A stretch of DNA of 64,000 nt from Terriglobus albidus (GTDB taxonomy: Bacteria > Acidobacteriota > Terriglobia > Terriglobales > Acidobacteriaceae). The number at the start of each line of letters is the position of its first letter. Positions within the stretch are counted from its first letter, which is position 1. The notes beneath the pieces are model-generated. The model had not been told where the DNA came from, made no database searches, and saw only the letters and a program-made list of their open reading frames with translations. Made by a program: the position numbers and the translations under genes. Where the stretch lies: the NCBI RefSeq assembly GCF_008000815.1, contig NZ_CP042806.1:1488001-1552000 (forward strand), written 5' to 3'. Shown here in pieces: positions 25,952 to 33,684 of the stretch.

Positions 25952-27238
25952 ATGCCGATTGAAGATGCCGCAGGACAGCAGACCAATGCGGGCCTCATGC
26001 GTGTGCGCTTTCGTGAAACACGGAGCGCAACGGAGGAACTCTGTCGTAGCCTGACTGCCGAAGACATGATGGTGCAGTCCTGCCCGGAGGCGAGCCCCAC
26101 CAAATGGCACCTGGCTCATACCAGTTGGTTCTTCGAGACCTTTATCCTCCGCGAGTTCGTTCCGGGATACCGTCCCTTCGACGACCGCTTCCTCTGGCTC
26201 TTCAACAGCTATTACAAGTCGCTCGGCGAGATGCCGGAGAAGAAGCTCCGTGCCTCCTTCTCCCGTCCCGGCCTTGACGAGATCCTCGCCTTTCGCCGTC
26301 ATGTCAACGAGGCGATGGATCGCCTCTTTGAGACGGGCGCTCCCGAAGCTGCGCTTAGCCGTGTCCTTCTCGGTCTGCATCATGAGCAGCAGCATCTGGA
26401 ACTGATCGCGACCGACATCAAGCACGCCTTCTTCACCAATCCACTGCACCCGGCCTTTATCGCGGATACTCTGCCGGTTGCCGAGATTCCTGCGCCTCCT
26501 ATCGCGTGGATCGGGTATGAAGGCGGCCTTGCAGAGATCGGAGACCCGGGCAGCGAGTTCAGCTTCGACAACGAGACACCGCGCCACCGCGTCTTCCTCG
26601 AGCCCTATCAGCTTGCCTCCCGTCTGACGACCTGTGCCGAGTACCTCGCCTTCATGGAAGATGCAGGCTATCAGCGTCCCGAGCTCTGGCTCAGCGAAGG
26701 CTGGGATACCGTCGAGCGTGAAGGCTGGCGAGCGCCGCTCTACTGGCGCCGCGATGAGACCGGCCGATGGCAGATCTTTACGATGCGTGGCTGGCAGTCC
26801 CTGAAGGATCTCTCAGAGACGCCCGTCTGTCATGTCAGCTTCTTCGAAGCCGATGCCTTCGCCCGTTGGTCCGGCAAACGCCTCGCCACAGAGTTTGAGT
26901 GGGAGCACGCTGCCGCCCAGCTTCCCATCGCCGGCAATCTCTTCGAGAGCGGTCTGCTTCATCCTTCCGCCGCGCCTATCACTTCGGGTCTCACCCAGAT
27001 CTTCGGGGATGTATGGGAGTGGACCGCGAGCGCCTATACCGGCTATCCCGGCTACAAGCCGCTGCCTGGAGCTCTGGGGGAGTACAACGGCAAGTTCATG
27101 TCCTCGCAGATGGTACTGCGCGGCGGCTCCTGCGTCACGCCGGTCAGCCATCTTCGCGCCAGTTATCGCAACTTCTTCCAGCCAGCTACGCGCTGGCAGT
27201 TCTCCGGTATCCGCCTCGCCGATGGAGTCAATGCATGA
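25952..27238 (+). CDS. egtB: Ergothioneine biosynthesis sulfoxide synthase EgtB
   Basis: Non-haem iron enzyme that joins a sulfur donor (gamma-glutamylcysteine, or cysteine in some lineages) to hercynine with O2. Seen: N-terminal DinB-like domain with WHLAHTSWFFETF and the iron-binding LGLHHEQQHLEL (H-x3-H-x-E), then the C-type-lectin/FGE-sulfatase-like domain with GDVWEWTASAY and LRGGSCVTPVSHLRASYRNFF. 428 residues is the normal length. The ATG at 25952 is chosen since GAGGA precedes it at good spacing; an in-frame GTG at 25919 lacks one. The stop overlaps the egtD start by 4 bases. Confidence 0.95.
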   Translation: MPIEDAAGQQTNAGLMRVRFRETRSATEELCRSLTAEDMMVQSCPEASPTKWHLAHTSWFFETFILREFVPGYRPFDDRFLWLFNSYYKSLGEMPEKKLRASFSRPGLDEILAFRRHVNEAMDRLFETGAPEAALSRVLLGLHHEQQHLELIATDIKHAFFTNPLHPAFIADTLPVAEIPAPPIAWIGYEGGLAEIGDPGSEFSFDNETPRHRVFLEPYQLASRLTTCAEYLAFMEDAGYQRPELWLSEGWDTVEREGWRAPLYWRRDETGRWQIFTMRGWQSLKDLSETPVCHVSFFEADAFARWSGKRLATEFEWEHAAAQLPIAGNLFESGLLHPSAAPITSGLTQIFGDVWEWTASAYTGYPGYKPLPGALGEYNGKFMSSQMVLRGGSCVTPVSHLRASYRNFFQPATRWQFSGIRLADGVNA

Positions 27239-28227
27239 GCGCTGCAGTCCCGATGCTTCCAGCTTGTATCTCGCCTGAACTGCAGTACGCCATCTCCTGC
27301 GAGGTCCGCAACGGGCTCTTCTGCGAGGGGCAGAAAACACTTTCGCCCTGGCTCTTCTACGACGAGGAAGGCTCTGCTCTTTTTGAGCGCATCACCGAGC
27401 TGCCCGAGTACTATCCCACGCGCACTGAACGCGCTCTCTTTGAGCGGCATGGTGCGGCGATCATCGCCACGGCCGCAGGGAAGCAGCGTCTGTCAGTCCT
27501 TGAGCTTGGAGCGGGTACTGCGACCAAGACCGGCATCCTTCTCGAAGATGTTGTCCGCCGGCAGGGAAGTGTTCGCTACATCCCGGTCGATGTCTCGGCC
27601 AGCGCGCTCGATGAGGCCCGCATCTCGCTCGAACGCCGCCTGCCCGGCGTGCACGTCCATCCGATGGTTCGCAATTACGTGCTCGATCCTCTGGATCGCC
27701 CGATGGTGGATGGCCGTCTGCTGGCGCTCTATATCGGCTCGTCGGTCGGCAATTTCTCACCAGAAGAAGCGCGCGCTATTCTGCGCAACCTCGCCTCCAT
27801 CCTTCGTCCCGGTGATGCGCTTCTATTGGGCACCGACATGATCAAGGATGAGGAGACGCTGCTGGCTGCCTACAACGACGCCGCCGGCGTCACTGCCGAG
27901 TTCAACCGCAATGTACTTCGCCGCCTGAACCGGGAGATGGGCGCAGACTTCGATCTCGCGGCCTTCCGCCACATCGCCACCTGGAATCCGCATGAGAGCC
28001 GCATCGAAATGCACCTGCAGGCTCTCCGTCGGCAGGCGATCCACTTTCCCTCATTGGGGACCATCGAATGCGAAGCCGGTGAGACTCTCCACACGGAGAA
28101 CAGCTACAAGTTCACCACTCAAAGCCTGCGAGACCTCTTCGCCGACACCGGCTTCCGCGCAGAAAAACAATGGCGCGACGACCGCAACTGGTTCTCCGTC
28201 ACCCTCGCCCGCCTGCTTCCGGATTAA
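27235..28227 (+). CDS. egtD: Histidine N-alpha-methyltransferase EgtD
   Basis: S-adenosylmethionine-dependent enzyme that trimethylates histidine to hercynine, the substrate of EgtB. Seen: KTLSPWLFYDEEGSALFERI and LPEYYPTRTERALFERH, LSVLELGAGTATKTGILL (SAM-binding GxGxxxK type), YIPVDVSASALDEA, LYIGSSVGNF and LLGTDMIKDEETLLAAYND, all typical. 330 residues, family usually about 320. The start is the ATG overlapping the egtB stop (ATGA); a much longer upstream frame lies inside egtB and is not coding. No egtA, egtC or egtE is in the window. Confidence 0.95.
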   Translation: MSAAVPMLPACISPELQYAISCEVRNGLFCEGQKTLSPWLFYDEEGSALFERITELPEYYPTRTERALFERHGAAIIATAAGKQRLSVLELGAGTATKTGILLEDVVRRQGSVRYIPVDVSASALDEARISLERRLPGVHVHPMVRNYVLDPLDRPMVDGRLLALYIGSSVGNFSPEEARAILRNLASILRPGDALLLGTDMIKDEETLLAAYNDAAGVTAEFNRNVLRRLNREMGADFDLAAFRHIATWNPHESRIEMHLQALRRQAIHFPSLGTIECEAGETLHTENSYKFTTQSLRDLFADTGFRAEKQWRDDRNWFSVTLARLLPD

Positions 28228-28232
28228 GACAA

Positions 28233-28263
28233 AAGAGGGATCGAGCTTCGCTCGATCCCTCTT
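28233..28263 (+). terminator. Terminator after egtD
   Basis: A 14-bp perfect stem (AAGAGGGATCGAGC / GCTCGATCCCTCTT) with a TTC loop starts 5 bases past the egtD stop and is followed by CGTTTGT. Confidence 0.7.
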
Positions 28264-28265
28264 CG

Positions 28266-28305
28266 TTTGTCATTCTGAGTGTAAGCGAAGGACCCGCTTT
28301 CCCGC
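28266..28305. repeat. GTCATCCTGAGC-type repeat, copy 1
   Basis: TTTGTCATTCTGAGTGTAAG followed by CGAAGGACCCGCTTTC belongs to an intergenic repeat type also seen at 49561, 54785 and 61495. A REP-like hairpin GGGACGGCTTCAGCCGTCCC lies 50 bases on (28356-28375). Confidence 0.55.
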
Positions 28306-28481
28306 CACACATCGCGCAGCCAGTTCGCACCGAACGTGCGAATGCCTTGCTTAAGGGGACGGCTTCAGCCGTCCCGAGATAGCAGCAGGAAAACACGCGG
28401 CTTCAGATGGGATGAGACGGCTGGCCTCGCGAAGCAGCTAAGCTGTTCGCACGCACTCGGGGTGCTCAAGGAGACCAGCCG

Positions 28482-29570
28482 ATGAAGAAGGTTAGCAAAG
28501 CGCAGTGGTTAGAGGAAATGGGGAGTGACAGGCCAGCGCTGACGGTAGGGCTTGATTTAGGGGACCGTTACAGCCACTACTGTCTGTTGAACGCAGGGAA
28601 GGAAGTGATGGAGGAAGGTCGTATCCAGAGTACGGAGGCGGCGTTCCGACGTCATTTCGAGGGCGAGGAGCGGCAGCGAATAGCACTGGAGTGCGGCACG
28701 CACTCTCCGTGGGTAAGCCGTTTGCTCAAGTCTTTAGGTCATCAGGTGATCGTGGCCAATGCGCGCAAGATCGCGGCGATCAGCTCGAGTGAATCGAAGA
28801 ACGATCGCAACGATGCCGAGCAGCTGGCTCGCTTCGCGGCGTCTGATCCTAAGTTGCTGGCGCCGCTGCTTCACCGCAGCATGGAGCGGCAGCAGGACCT
28901 GAACCTGATCCAGGCGCGGGCTACGCTAGTACGTGCGCGGACGATGCTGGTCAACGCGTTGCGTGGCCTGGTCAAAAGCGCCGGTGGCCGTCTGCCGGCC
29001 TGTTCCACCGAGTCGTTTCCTGTGCGGGTGCGGGCATCGATTCCGTCTGTGCTGACGACGGTAGCGGTTCCGTTGTTGGAGCAGATCGCGACGTTGAACC
29101 GTCAGATCGACAGTATGGAAGAACAGATCGAAAAGCTGGGTACCAGGTATCCGGAGATCGGTGTGCTGCGTACGGTTCCAGGCGTGGGTCCTGTGGTGGC
29201 GGCCACGTATGTACTCACGCTGGACCGGCCCAATATAGCAAGCAACCGTTCCGCAGGTGCGTGGCTCGGTCTGCGACCCGGACAAAGTCAGTCGGGGGAC
29301 TCGGATCCGGAGTTAGGCATCTCCAAGACCGGCAACCGATATTTACGAAGTCTGCTGGTGCAGTCGGCGCAATACATCCTGGGTCGCTTCGGTCCTGACT
29401 CAGCCTTGCGTCGCTGGGGCCTCAAGCTGGCATCCAGTGGAGGCAAGAGAGCAAAAAAGCGAGCTATCGTGGCGGTGGCCCGTAAACTGGCGGTCCTGTT
29501 GCACAGCATGTGGCGCAGCGGACAGAGCTTCCAACACTTCCCTCAACCTGCAATGGCCACCGTAGCCTGA
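28482..29570 (+). CDS. IS110-family transposase (DEDD recombinase)
   Basis: A 362-residue RuvC-like DEDD transposase. Seen: ALTVGLDLGDRYSHYCLLN (first Asp), IALECGTHSPWVSRLLKSLG (Glu region), KNDRNDAEQLARF (D-x-x-D, the family hallmark), and the C-terminal transposase-20 domain (LRTVPGVGPVVAATYV, GAWLGLRPGQSQSGDSD, SKTGNRYLRSLLVQSA, with the catalytic Ser expected in the last region). The ATG has GGAGA upstream. The gene is intact, with no stops or frameshifts, so the element may be active. It is the only transposase in the window. Confidence 0.95.
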   Translation: MKKVSKAQWLEEMGSDRPALTVGLDLGDRYSHYCLLNAGKEVMEEGRIQSTEAAFRRHFEGEERQRIALECGTHSPWVSRLLKSLGHQVIVANARKIAAISSSESKNDRNDAEQLARFAASDPKLLAPLLHRSMERQQDLNLIQARATLVRARTMLVNALRGLVKSAGGRLPACSTESFPVRVRASIPSVLTTVAVPLLEQIATLNRQIDSMEEQIEKLGTRYPEIGVLRTVPGVGPVVAATYVLTLDRPNIASNRSAGAWLGLRPGQSQSGDSDPELGISKTGNRYLRSLLVQSAQYILGRFGPDSALRRWGLKLASSGGKRAKKRAIVAVARKLAVLLHSMWRSGQSFQHFPQPAMATVA

Positions 29571-29808
29571 ACCGCGGATCGGCCAAAGCAGAACAATCTC
29601 GTGTCCGGGTGACTGCGCTCAGCGGCTGGGCCATACAGGTCGTGCTTCAGATAGCAGCCCCAATTCATCACCATCGGGTCCCAACAGGCACCGAGTCCCT
29701 TAGCGGCTCACTGCGAGTGCGGATAGAAGCCCCGAGATGAATCCAAAACACAACCGCAACTGCAACTGCAAATACAAAAACTCTATGAAGGAAAAAACTT
29801 GACCCATA
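29571..29808 (+). ncRNA. Candidate IS1111 guide RNA (seekRNA/bridge RNA) region
   Basis: The non-coding stretch between the transposase stop and the right inverted repeat. In IS1111-group elements a guide RNA that pairs with donor and target DNA is encoded on this side of the gene (published for IS1111 and IS110 families). I see local stem potential (for example CACTGCGAGTG) but cannot fold it here. The call is by position and family knowledge, not by sequence match. The precise RNA ends are unknown. Confidence 0.45.
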
Positions 29809-29860
29809 CAGCCGTCTCATAGAAGCCGCTGAGGGTATGGTTCTATTTGACTCCAGCGGC

Positions 29861-29900
29861 CGGGTGCTCCACCCTCGCAACGCCAGGGTGGGCATGGAAG
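29861..29900. repeat. CACCCTCGC hairpin repeat, copy 1
   Basis: CGGGTGCTCCACCCTCGCAA followed by CGCCAGGGTGGGC folds with CCACCCT pairing to AGGGTGG. A second copy is at 59738-59769. It lies in the 421-base gap between the transposase and the alpha-galactosidase. Besides this repeat, the gap holds the IS right end and a terminator. Confidence 0.55.
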
Positions 29901-29948
29901 CCACAAATTTTGTCATCCCGAAGGGATCTGCTTTTTCGTCTTAAAACC

Positions 29949-29977
29949 AAACGGGTCCCGCAACGCGGGACCCGTTT
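29949..29977 (-). terminator. Terminator of the alpha-galactosidase gene
   Basis: A 13-bp perfect stem (AAACGGGTCCCGC / GCGGGACCCGTTT) with an AAC loop lies 14 bases past the minus-strand stop codon. On the minus strand it is followed by TTGGTTTTAA. Confidence 0.75.
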
Positions 29978-29991
29978 CTCCTTACATCCCT

Positions 29992-31164
29992 CTATTCCAG
30001 AATCAACAACACCACACCATGTGCCGCCACATTGGCCGTATAAGAACCCTGCTTCGTCCCCAGATCCTTACCCGCCCACACATCACGCACCTTTGCCGAG
30101 CTCTTCGCCCCCGCATCCGCAAACCGGACACTCACCGGAGCCGCCTCCAGGCTGCGATTGAACAATCCCACCGCAACCTTGCCATTGCTCAACGGCTTCG
30201 CCCATACCTCCAGCGCACCCTTACCCCAGACACGATCACCCTGTTTGCCCAGAGAATCTTGATCGATCGCGATTACCTCTTTGTTCAGCAGAATCGACTT
30301 GGTCTCATCGCTCATCTTGCTCAGGTCATTCCCTGCGAGTAGCGGAGCGGCCAGCAGAGACCACAGACTCATGTGAGTGCGATATTCCTCCGCGGTCATG
30401 CGTCCATTGCCGACCTCCAGCATGTCAGGATCGTTCCAGTGTCCCGGTCCGGCATATTTAGAAAGGCCCGCTTGCGAGAAGCCAATCTGCGACATGGAGA
30501 GATAGCTGTCGCTGATATCGCCGGTCGACCGCCACAGATTGCCGCCCAGAGACGGCGCCCACGTCCACACCTCATCCCAGCCGTACTGGCACAGTGAGAG
30601 CACCATCGGGCGGCCGGTCTTGCGGATAGCGTCCGAGATCTTCTGATACGCCTGCCGCATCAGGTCCGACTGGATCTTCTCGCCGTTGGCGGGATCTTTG
30701 GCGGCTGCTTCACGCATGATGGTGCGATAGCTGCAGAGGTCGTACTTGATGTAATCGACACCCCACTCAGCCCAGGTCTTCGCATCCTGCTCTTCATGCT
30801 GATAGCTGCCCTCGAACCGAGCGCAGGTCTGCGGCCCGGGCGAGGAGTAGATACCGAACTTCAAACCCTTGGAGTGGATGTAGTCTCCCAGCGCTTTCAT
30901 GTCCGGGAATTTTTCATTGGTGTGAAGGACACCGCTGGCATCGCGCTTGCCTTCCCAGGTGTCATCGATATTCACATAGATATAGCCGGCATCTTTCATG
31001 CCGCTGGAGACGATGGCATCGGCCGCGGCGCGGACATCGGCATCCGTTACGCGTCCCGCAAAGTGATTCCAACTGTTCCAGCCCATGGGCGGTGTGAGGG
31101 CAACGCGCTGCTGCGCAGCAAGCGGCAACGCGACTACGAAGGGGAGCAAACGTAGAAATTTCAT
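29992..31164 (-). CDS. Glycoside hydrolase family 27 alpha-galactosidase, exported
   Basis: Retaining glycosidase predicted to release terminal alpha-galactose from plant galactomannans or raffinose-type sugars. The signal peptide MKFLRLLPFVVALPLAAQ is followed at once by the family start LTPPMGWNSWNHFAG. Seen: YIYVNIDDTWEG, GLKFGIYSSPGPQTC, the nucleophile in VDYIKYDLCSY (about residue 142), LCQYGWDEVWTW, the acid/base Asp in WRSTGDISDSY (about residue 215), and GPGHWNDPDMLEVGNG. 390 residues is standard. A C-terminal beta-sandwich domain closes it. It is one of three plant-polysaccharide enzymes in the window, with the GH28 and the rhamnogalacturonan esterase. Confidence 0.95.
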   Translation of the reverse strand: MKFLRLLPFVVALPLAAQQRVALTPPMGWNSWNHFAGRVTDADVRAAADAIVSSGMKDAGYIYVNIDDTWEGKRDASGVLHTNEKFPDMKALGDYIHSKGLKFGIYSSPGPQTCARFEGSYQHEEQDAKTWAEWGVDYIKYDLCSYRTIMREAAAKDPANGEKIQSDLMRQAYQKISDAIRKTGRPMVLSLCQYGWDEVWTWAPSLGGNLWRSTGDISDSYLSMSQIGFSQAGLSKYAGPGHWNDPDMLEVGNGRMTAEEYRTHMSLWSLLAAPLLAGNDLSKMSDETKSILLNKEVIAIDQDSLGKQGDRVWGKGALEVWAKPLSNGKVAVGLFNRSLEAAPVSVRFADAGAKSSAKVRDVWAGKDLGTKQGSYTANVAAHGVVLLILE

Positions 31165-31230
31165 GCGACGCCATCCTAGCCGGTTTCCGCCAAATCGCGC
31201 CAGTCAAGCGCTTCAGTCTCGATTCAGCCC

Positions 31231-31273
31231 ATGCACTGGGTGCCCCGGGTCCCCTTAGGGACCTGGGCCCGGC
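31231..31273. repeat. GGGTGCCCC hairpin repeat, copy 2
   Basis: Contains ACTGGGTGCCCCGGGTCCCC and then TTAGGGACCTGGGC; the stem GGTCCC/GGGACC matches the first hairpin of the copy at 18221. It lies in the 304-base gap between divergent alpha-galactosidase and VOC genes. Nothing else in that gap is recognised. Confidence 0.55.
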
Positions 31274-31468
31274 CTTTACTATCCCTAGCATGGGCATCAA
31301 TCTTTTCTAAACCACCGCTACGGAGGCATAACGGGTCAACTACACTGACAACGTTCCTCGCGAGGCCGCAATCCAGCGGCCTCTACCCGGCCCGTGCTCT
31401 TCTCGCCGCAGGTTGGACGGAGGCTCACCTGCGAGAGCGGCGCGGACTCTGCGCTACTCAGGAGAGCT

Positions 31469-31810
31469 ATGTCCACAAAGAAGCTTGCATATCTGGAACT
31501 GCCCGCCACCAGCACATCGGCAATGAAGACCTTCTACGGTGACCTTTTCGGCTGGACCTTCCAGGACTGGGGACCGACCTACACATCCTTCTCCGAAGCC
31601 GGACTCGACGGCGGCTTCAACGCCGACGACAGCCAACGCACCAAGGCTCCACTGCCCATCATCCAGACCGACGACATCGCCTCGATGGAAACACGTGTGC
31701 GAGAGGCAGGCGGCACCATCACCATGCCAACCTTCCAGTTCCCCGGCGGCCGCCGCTTCCACTTCACCGACCCAAGCGGCAACGAACTAGCAGTCATGCA
31801 ACTCGACTAG
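31469..31810 (+). CDS. VOC-family protein (glyoxalase-like)
   Basis: A 113-residue single-domain vicinal-oxygen-chelate protein. Seen: KLAYLELPATSTSAMKTFYG at the start, FSEAGLDGGFN, the VREAGGTITMPTFQFPGGRR segment and FTDPSGNELAVMQ at the end, which matches the glyoxalase/bleomycin-resistance pattern with the final Glu as a likely metal ligand. The start at 31469 is chosen because AGGAGAG lies just upstream and the domain begins here. Role unknown; it stands alone between repeat-bearing gaps. Confidence 0.85.
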   Translation: MSTKKLAYLELPATSTSAMKTFYGDLFGWTFQDWGPTYTSFSEAGLDGGFNADDSQRTKAPLPIIQTDDIASMETRVREAGGTITMPTFQFPGGRRFHFTDPSGNELAVMQLD

Positions 31811-31831
31811 ACCGTATCGATAAATTCGAAA

Positions 31832-31925
31832 CAGCCCATGCACCGGGTGCCCCATATCTGCGCAGCAGATGTGGGATCTGTTCGTTGAGTCCATGTCTCG
31901 ACGGGGACATGGACTCAAACCGTTG
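31832..31925. repeat. GGGTGCCCC hairpin repeat, copy 3 (extended)
   Basis: CACCGGGTGCCCCATATCTG followed by CGCAGCAGATGTGGG forms the first hairpin. A second hairpin is GAGTCCATGTC / GACATGGACTC, ending in AAACCGTT. The second hairpin carries a different stem sequence from other copies, so stems vary while the frame is kept. Confidence 0.55.
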
Positions 31926-32023
31926 TACACCGCGCGCCCAAAGACTATATGCTTCCTGCAAAGTTCCCGGCCCAACGAAATAGCTTTCCCAAGGTAGTTG
32001 AGAAGTCAGTCTCGGGAGGTCGA

Positions 32024-33175
32024 ATGTCTCGTCTGCGTGTCTGCATTCTGTTTCTGGCTGTAACCATTCACTGCTTTGGACAAGCCGCCAACGGTAAGCT
32101 CCAGATCCATCACATCGATATGGGCCAGGGTGACGCCGCCCTCCTGATCTCTCCCGGCGGAGAGACGGTCCTGTTCGACGCCGGGGAGGATATCGCCCAG
32201 CGAAAGCAGTGCAATGTCATCGTCGATTACCTCGATCAGGCGGGCGTCCGCGAAATCGACTACATCTTCGTCAGCCACTATCACTCTGACCACATCGGCT
32301 GCATCCCCGCCGTACTCTCCCGGTTCCCCCTGAAGAACACCGCCTATGACCGCGGTAAGACCTACACCACCCCCACGTTCAAGAAATACGTCGCGGCGGT
32401 AAACAGTCACCGAAAGGCCGCAAGCGTAGGTGACGTTATCCGGCTGGATGAGGGCACTGGTCACGAGGTAGCCATCACGGTCGAGGCATTGAATGGGCAA
32501 TATCCAGGCGGCAAGGTCAATGCCCGCGATGAGAATGACGTCAGCCTCATCGCCCTTGTCGTCTTCGGAAACTTCCACGAAGAGATCGGTGGAGACCTGA
32601 GCGGAGCCAAGACAGGGAACTACGTCGACGTGGAGACCGGCGCGTCAACATCCATCGGCCCACTGGACGTCTACAAGGTCCACCACCACTGCAGCTCCCA
32701 CAGCTCCAACGCAACCTGGATGTCGACCACGCAGCCAACGGTCGCCATCATCTCAACCGGAGACGGCAATAAGTACAAGCATCCGGCGGCGGACTGTATT
32801 CAACGGCTCTCACAGGCCAATGTGACGAGAAACTACTGGACTGAAACCGGCAACGGCAAAAAGCCCGGAGCAAAAGACGTCATCGGCGGAGACATCCTGA
32901 TTGAAGTACCGGCTAACAGCCGAACCTTCACCGTCTCCCACAACGACGGCATCAAAGACACCTACCGCATCAAAGCCGAGCCCGCTGCAACGCAGCCGAC
33001 AGAAGATCTCACGTCGCCCACCGAAGAAAATCTCATCAGATACGCATGGAGTGTGAGATCGCACTATTACTACGACCTCGATTGCTCCGCGGTGAAGCGA
33101 ATCAGCAAGGCCAACCTGCAGACAGGTGCCAACCCGCCACTCGATAAAGAGCACTTCGATTGTTCAGGGAAATAA
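32024..33175 (+). CDS. Exported metallo-beta-lactamase-fold hydrolase (ComEC/Rec2 hydrolase-like)
   Basis: A 383-residue protein with signal peptide LRVCILFLAVTIHCFGQA and a metallo-beta-lactamase fold of the ComEC-tail type: HHIDMGQGDAALLISPGGET, VLFDAG, and the metal-binding FVSHYHSDHIGCIPA (H-x-H-x-D-H). Later metal-site candidates are KVHHHCSSHSSNATW and ISTGDGN. Unlike ComEC it has no membrane channel domain. A C-terminal extension of about 60 residues has two Cys (YDLDCSAVKRIS, HFDCSGK). The ATG at 32024 follows GGGAGG. The substrate may be nucleic acid or a phosphodiester, by homology only. Confidence 0.82.
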   Translation: MSRLRVCILFLAVTIHCFGQAANGKLQIHHIDMGQGDAALLISPGGETVLFDAGEDIAQRKQCNVIVDYLDQAGVREIDYIFVSHYHSDHIGCIPAVLSRFPLKNTAYDRGKTYTTPTFKKYVAAVNSHRKAASVGDVIRLDEGTGHEVAITVEALNGQYPGGKVNARDENDVSLIALVVFGNFHEEIGGDLSGAKTGNYVDVETGASTSIGPLDVYKVHHHCSSHSSNATWMSTTQPTVAIISTGDGNKYKHPAADCIQRLSQANVTRNYWTETGNGKKPGAKDVIGGDILIEVPANSRTFTVSHNDGIKDTYRIKAEPAATQPTEDLTSPTEENLIRYAWSVRSHYYYDLDCSAVKRISKANLQTGANPPLDKEHFDCSGK

Positions 33176-33208
33176 GACCGAGGTTTCAAAGGCGAGATAG
33201 AAGTGAAG

Positions 33209-33394
33209 ATGAAGTCCTTCTTTAAGAGCTTCCTGACCTACGCATATCTGGTGCTGTACATGCTCTCAATTGCGTGGATGACAGCCTCAATGGCTGCGGC
33301 ATCCGATTTATCTGGAAACTTAACTAGAACTGTATTTGCTTTGGGTGCTTTTGGAGGATTGTTGCTCTTATGTCCGCAGGAGGTTTCCTGTTGA
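33209..33394 (+). CDS. Possible small membrane protein
   Basis: A 61-residue frame with two hydrophobic segments (FLTYAYLVLYMLSIAWMTAS and FALGAFGGLLLLCP). It starts 33 bases after the hydrolase stop. No family is recognised and no strong ribosome site is seen. Bases 33301-33360 are about 37% GC by hand count, well below the rest of the window, and overlapping frames of similar length exist, so this may be decayed transferred DNA. The rest of the 509-base gap (33395-33684) holds nothing recognisable. Confidence 0.3.
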   Translation: MKSFFKSFLTYAYLVLYMLSIAWMTASMAAASDLSGNLTRTVFALGAFGGLLLLCPQEVSC

Positions 33395-33684
33395 ACATGC
33401 GCAGGTCCGTCCTTTTGACTTGGGCCGGAATCGCATCTGGTCAGCTTTTCTGATCTGGTTTAGTTGGTTTTCCGCATGGTCGCCCTTCATTCAGCACGAA
33501 GGGCACACCAACCAGATGCAAAAGCCCCGAGATAAGTGAATCCGCGTATTGCTGGGCAGACGGCACATCGTACGTCTTCGGGAAATGGAATAGCGCTTAC
33601 GCTTTATGGAGGGACCAACAATGCCCACGCGAGCGTTTCATTGAAGATCGATGTATTCCATGCGGCGAACTAGCCTCCGCGTGA

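Larger units (their letters stand above)
28405..29821 (+). mobile_element. IS110-family insertion sequence, IS1111-type
   Basis: About 1.4 kb with one transposase gene. Perfect 12-bp inverted repeats ATGAGACGGCTG (28412-28423) and CAGCCGTCTCAT (29809-29820) are subterminal, a trait of the IS1111 group. The long non-coding part lies 3' of the gene (about 240 bases) rather than 5' (about 75), also as in IS1111. Outer bounds are inferred from the flanks: removing 28405-29821 joins GCGGCTTC to GAAGCCGC and restores a perfect 16-base palindrome. No target-site duplication is seen, as usual for IS110. Exact ends are uncertain by a few bases. Confidence 0.8.

Noticed and set aside
26899-27234. Upstream extension of the egtD frame
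   Set aside because: It lies wholly inside egtB and encodes unconserved Arg/Ser-rich residues; the ATGA overlap start at 27235 fits the family.
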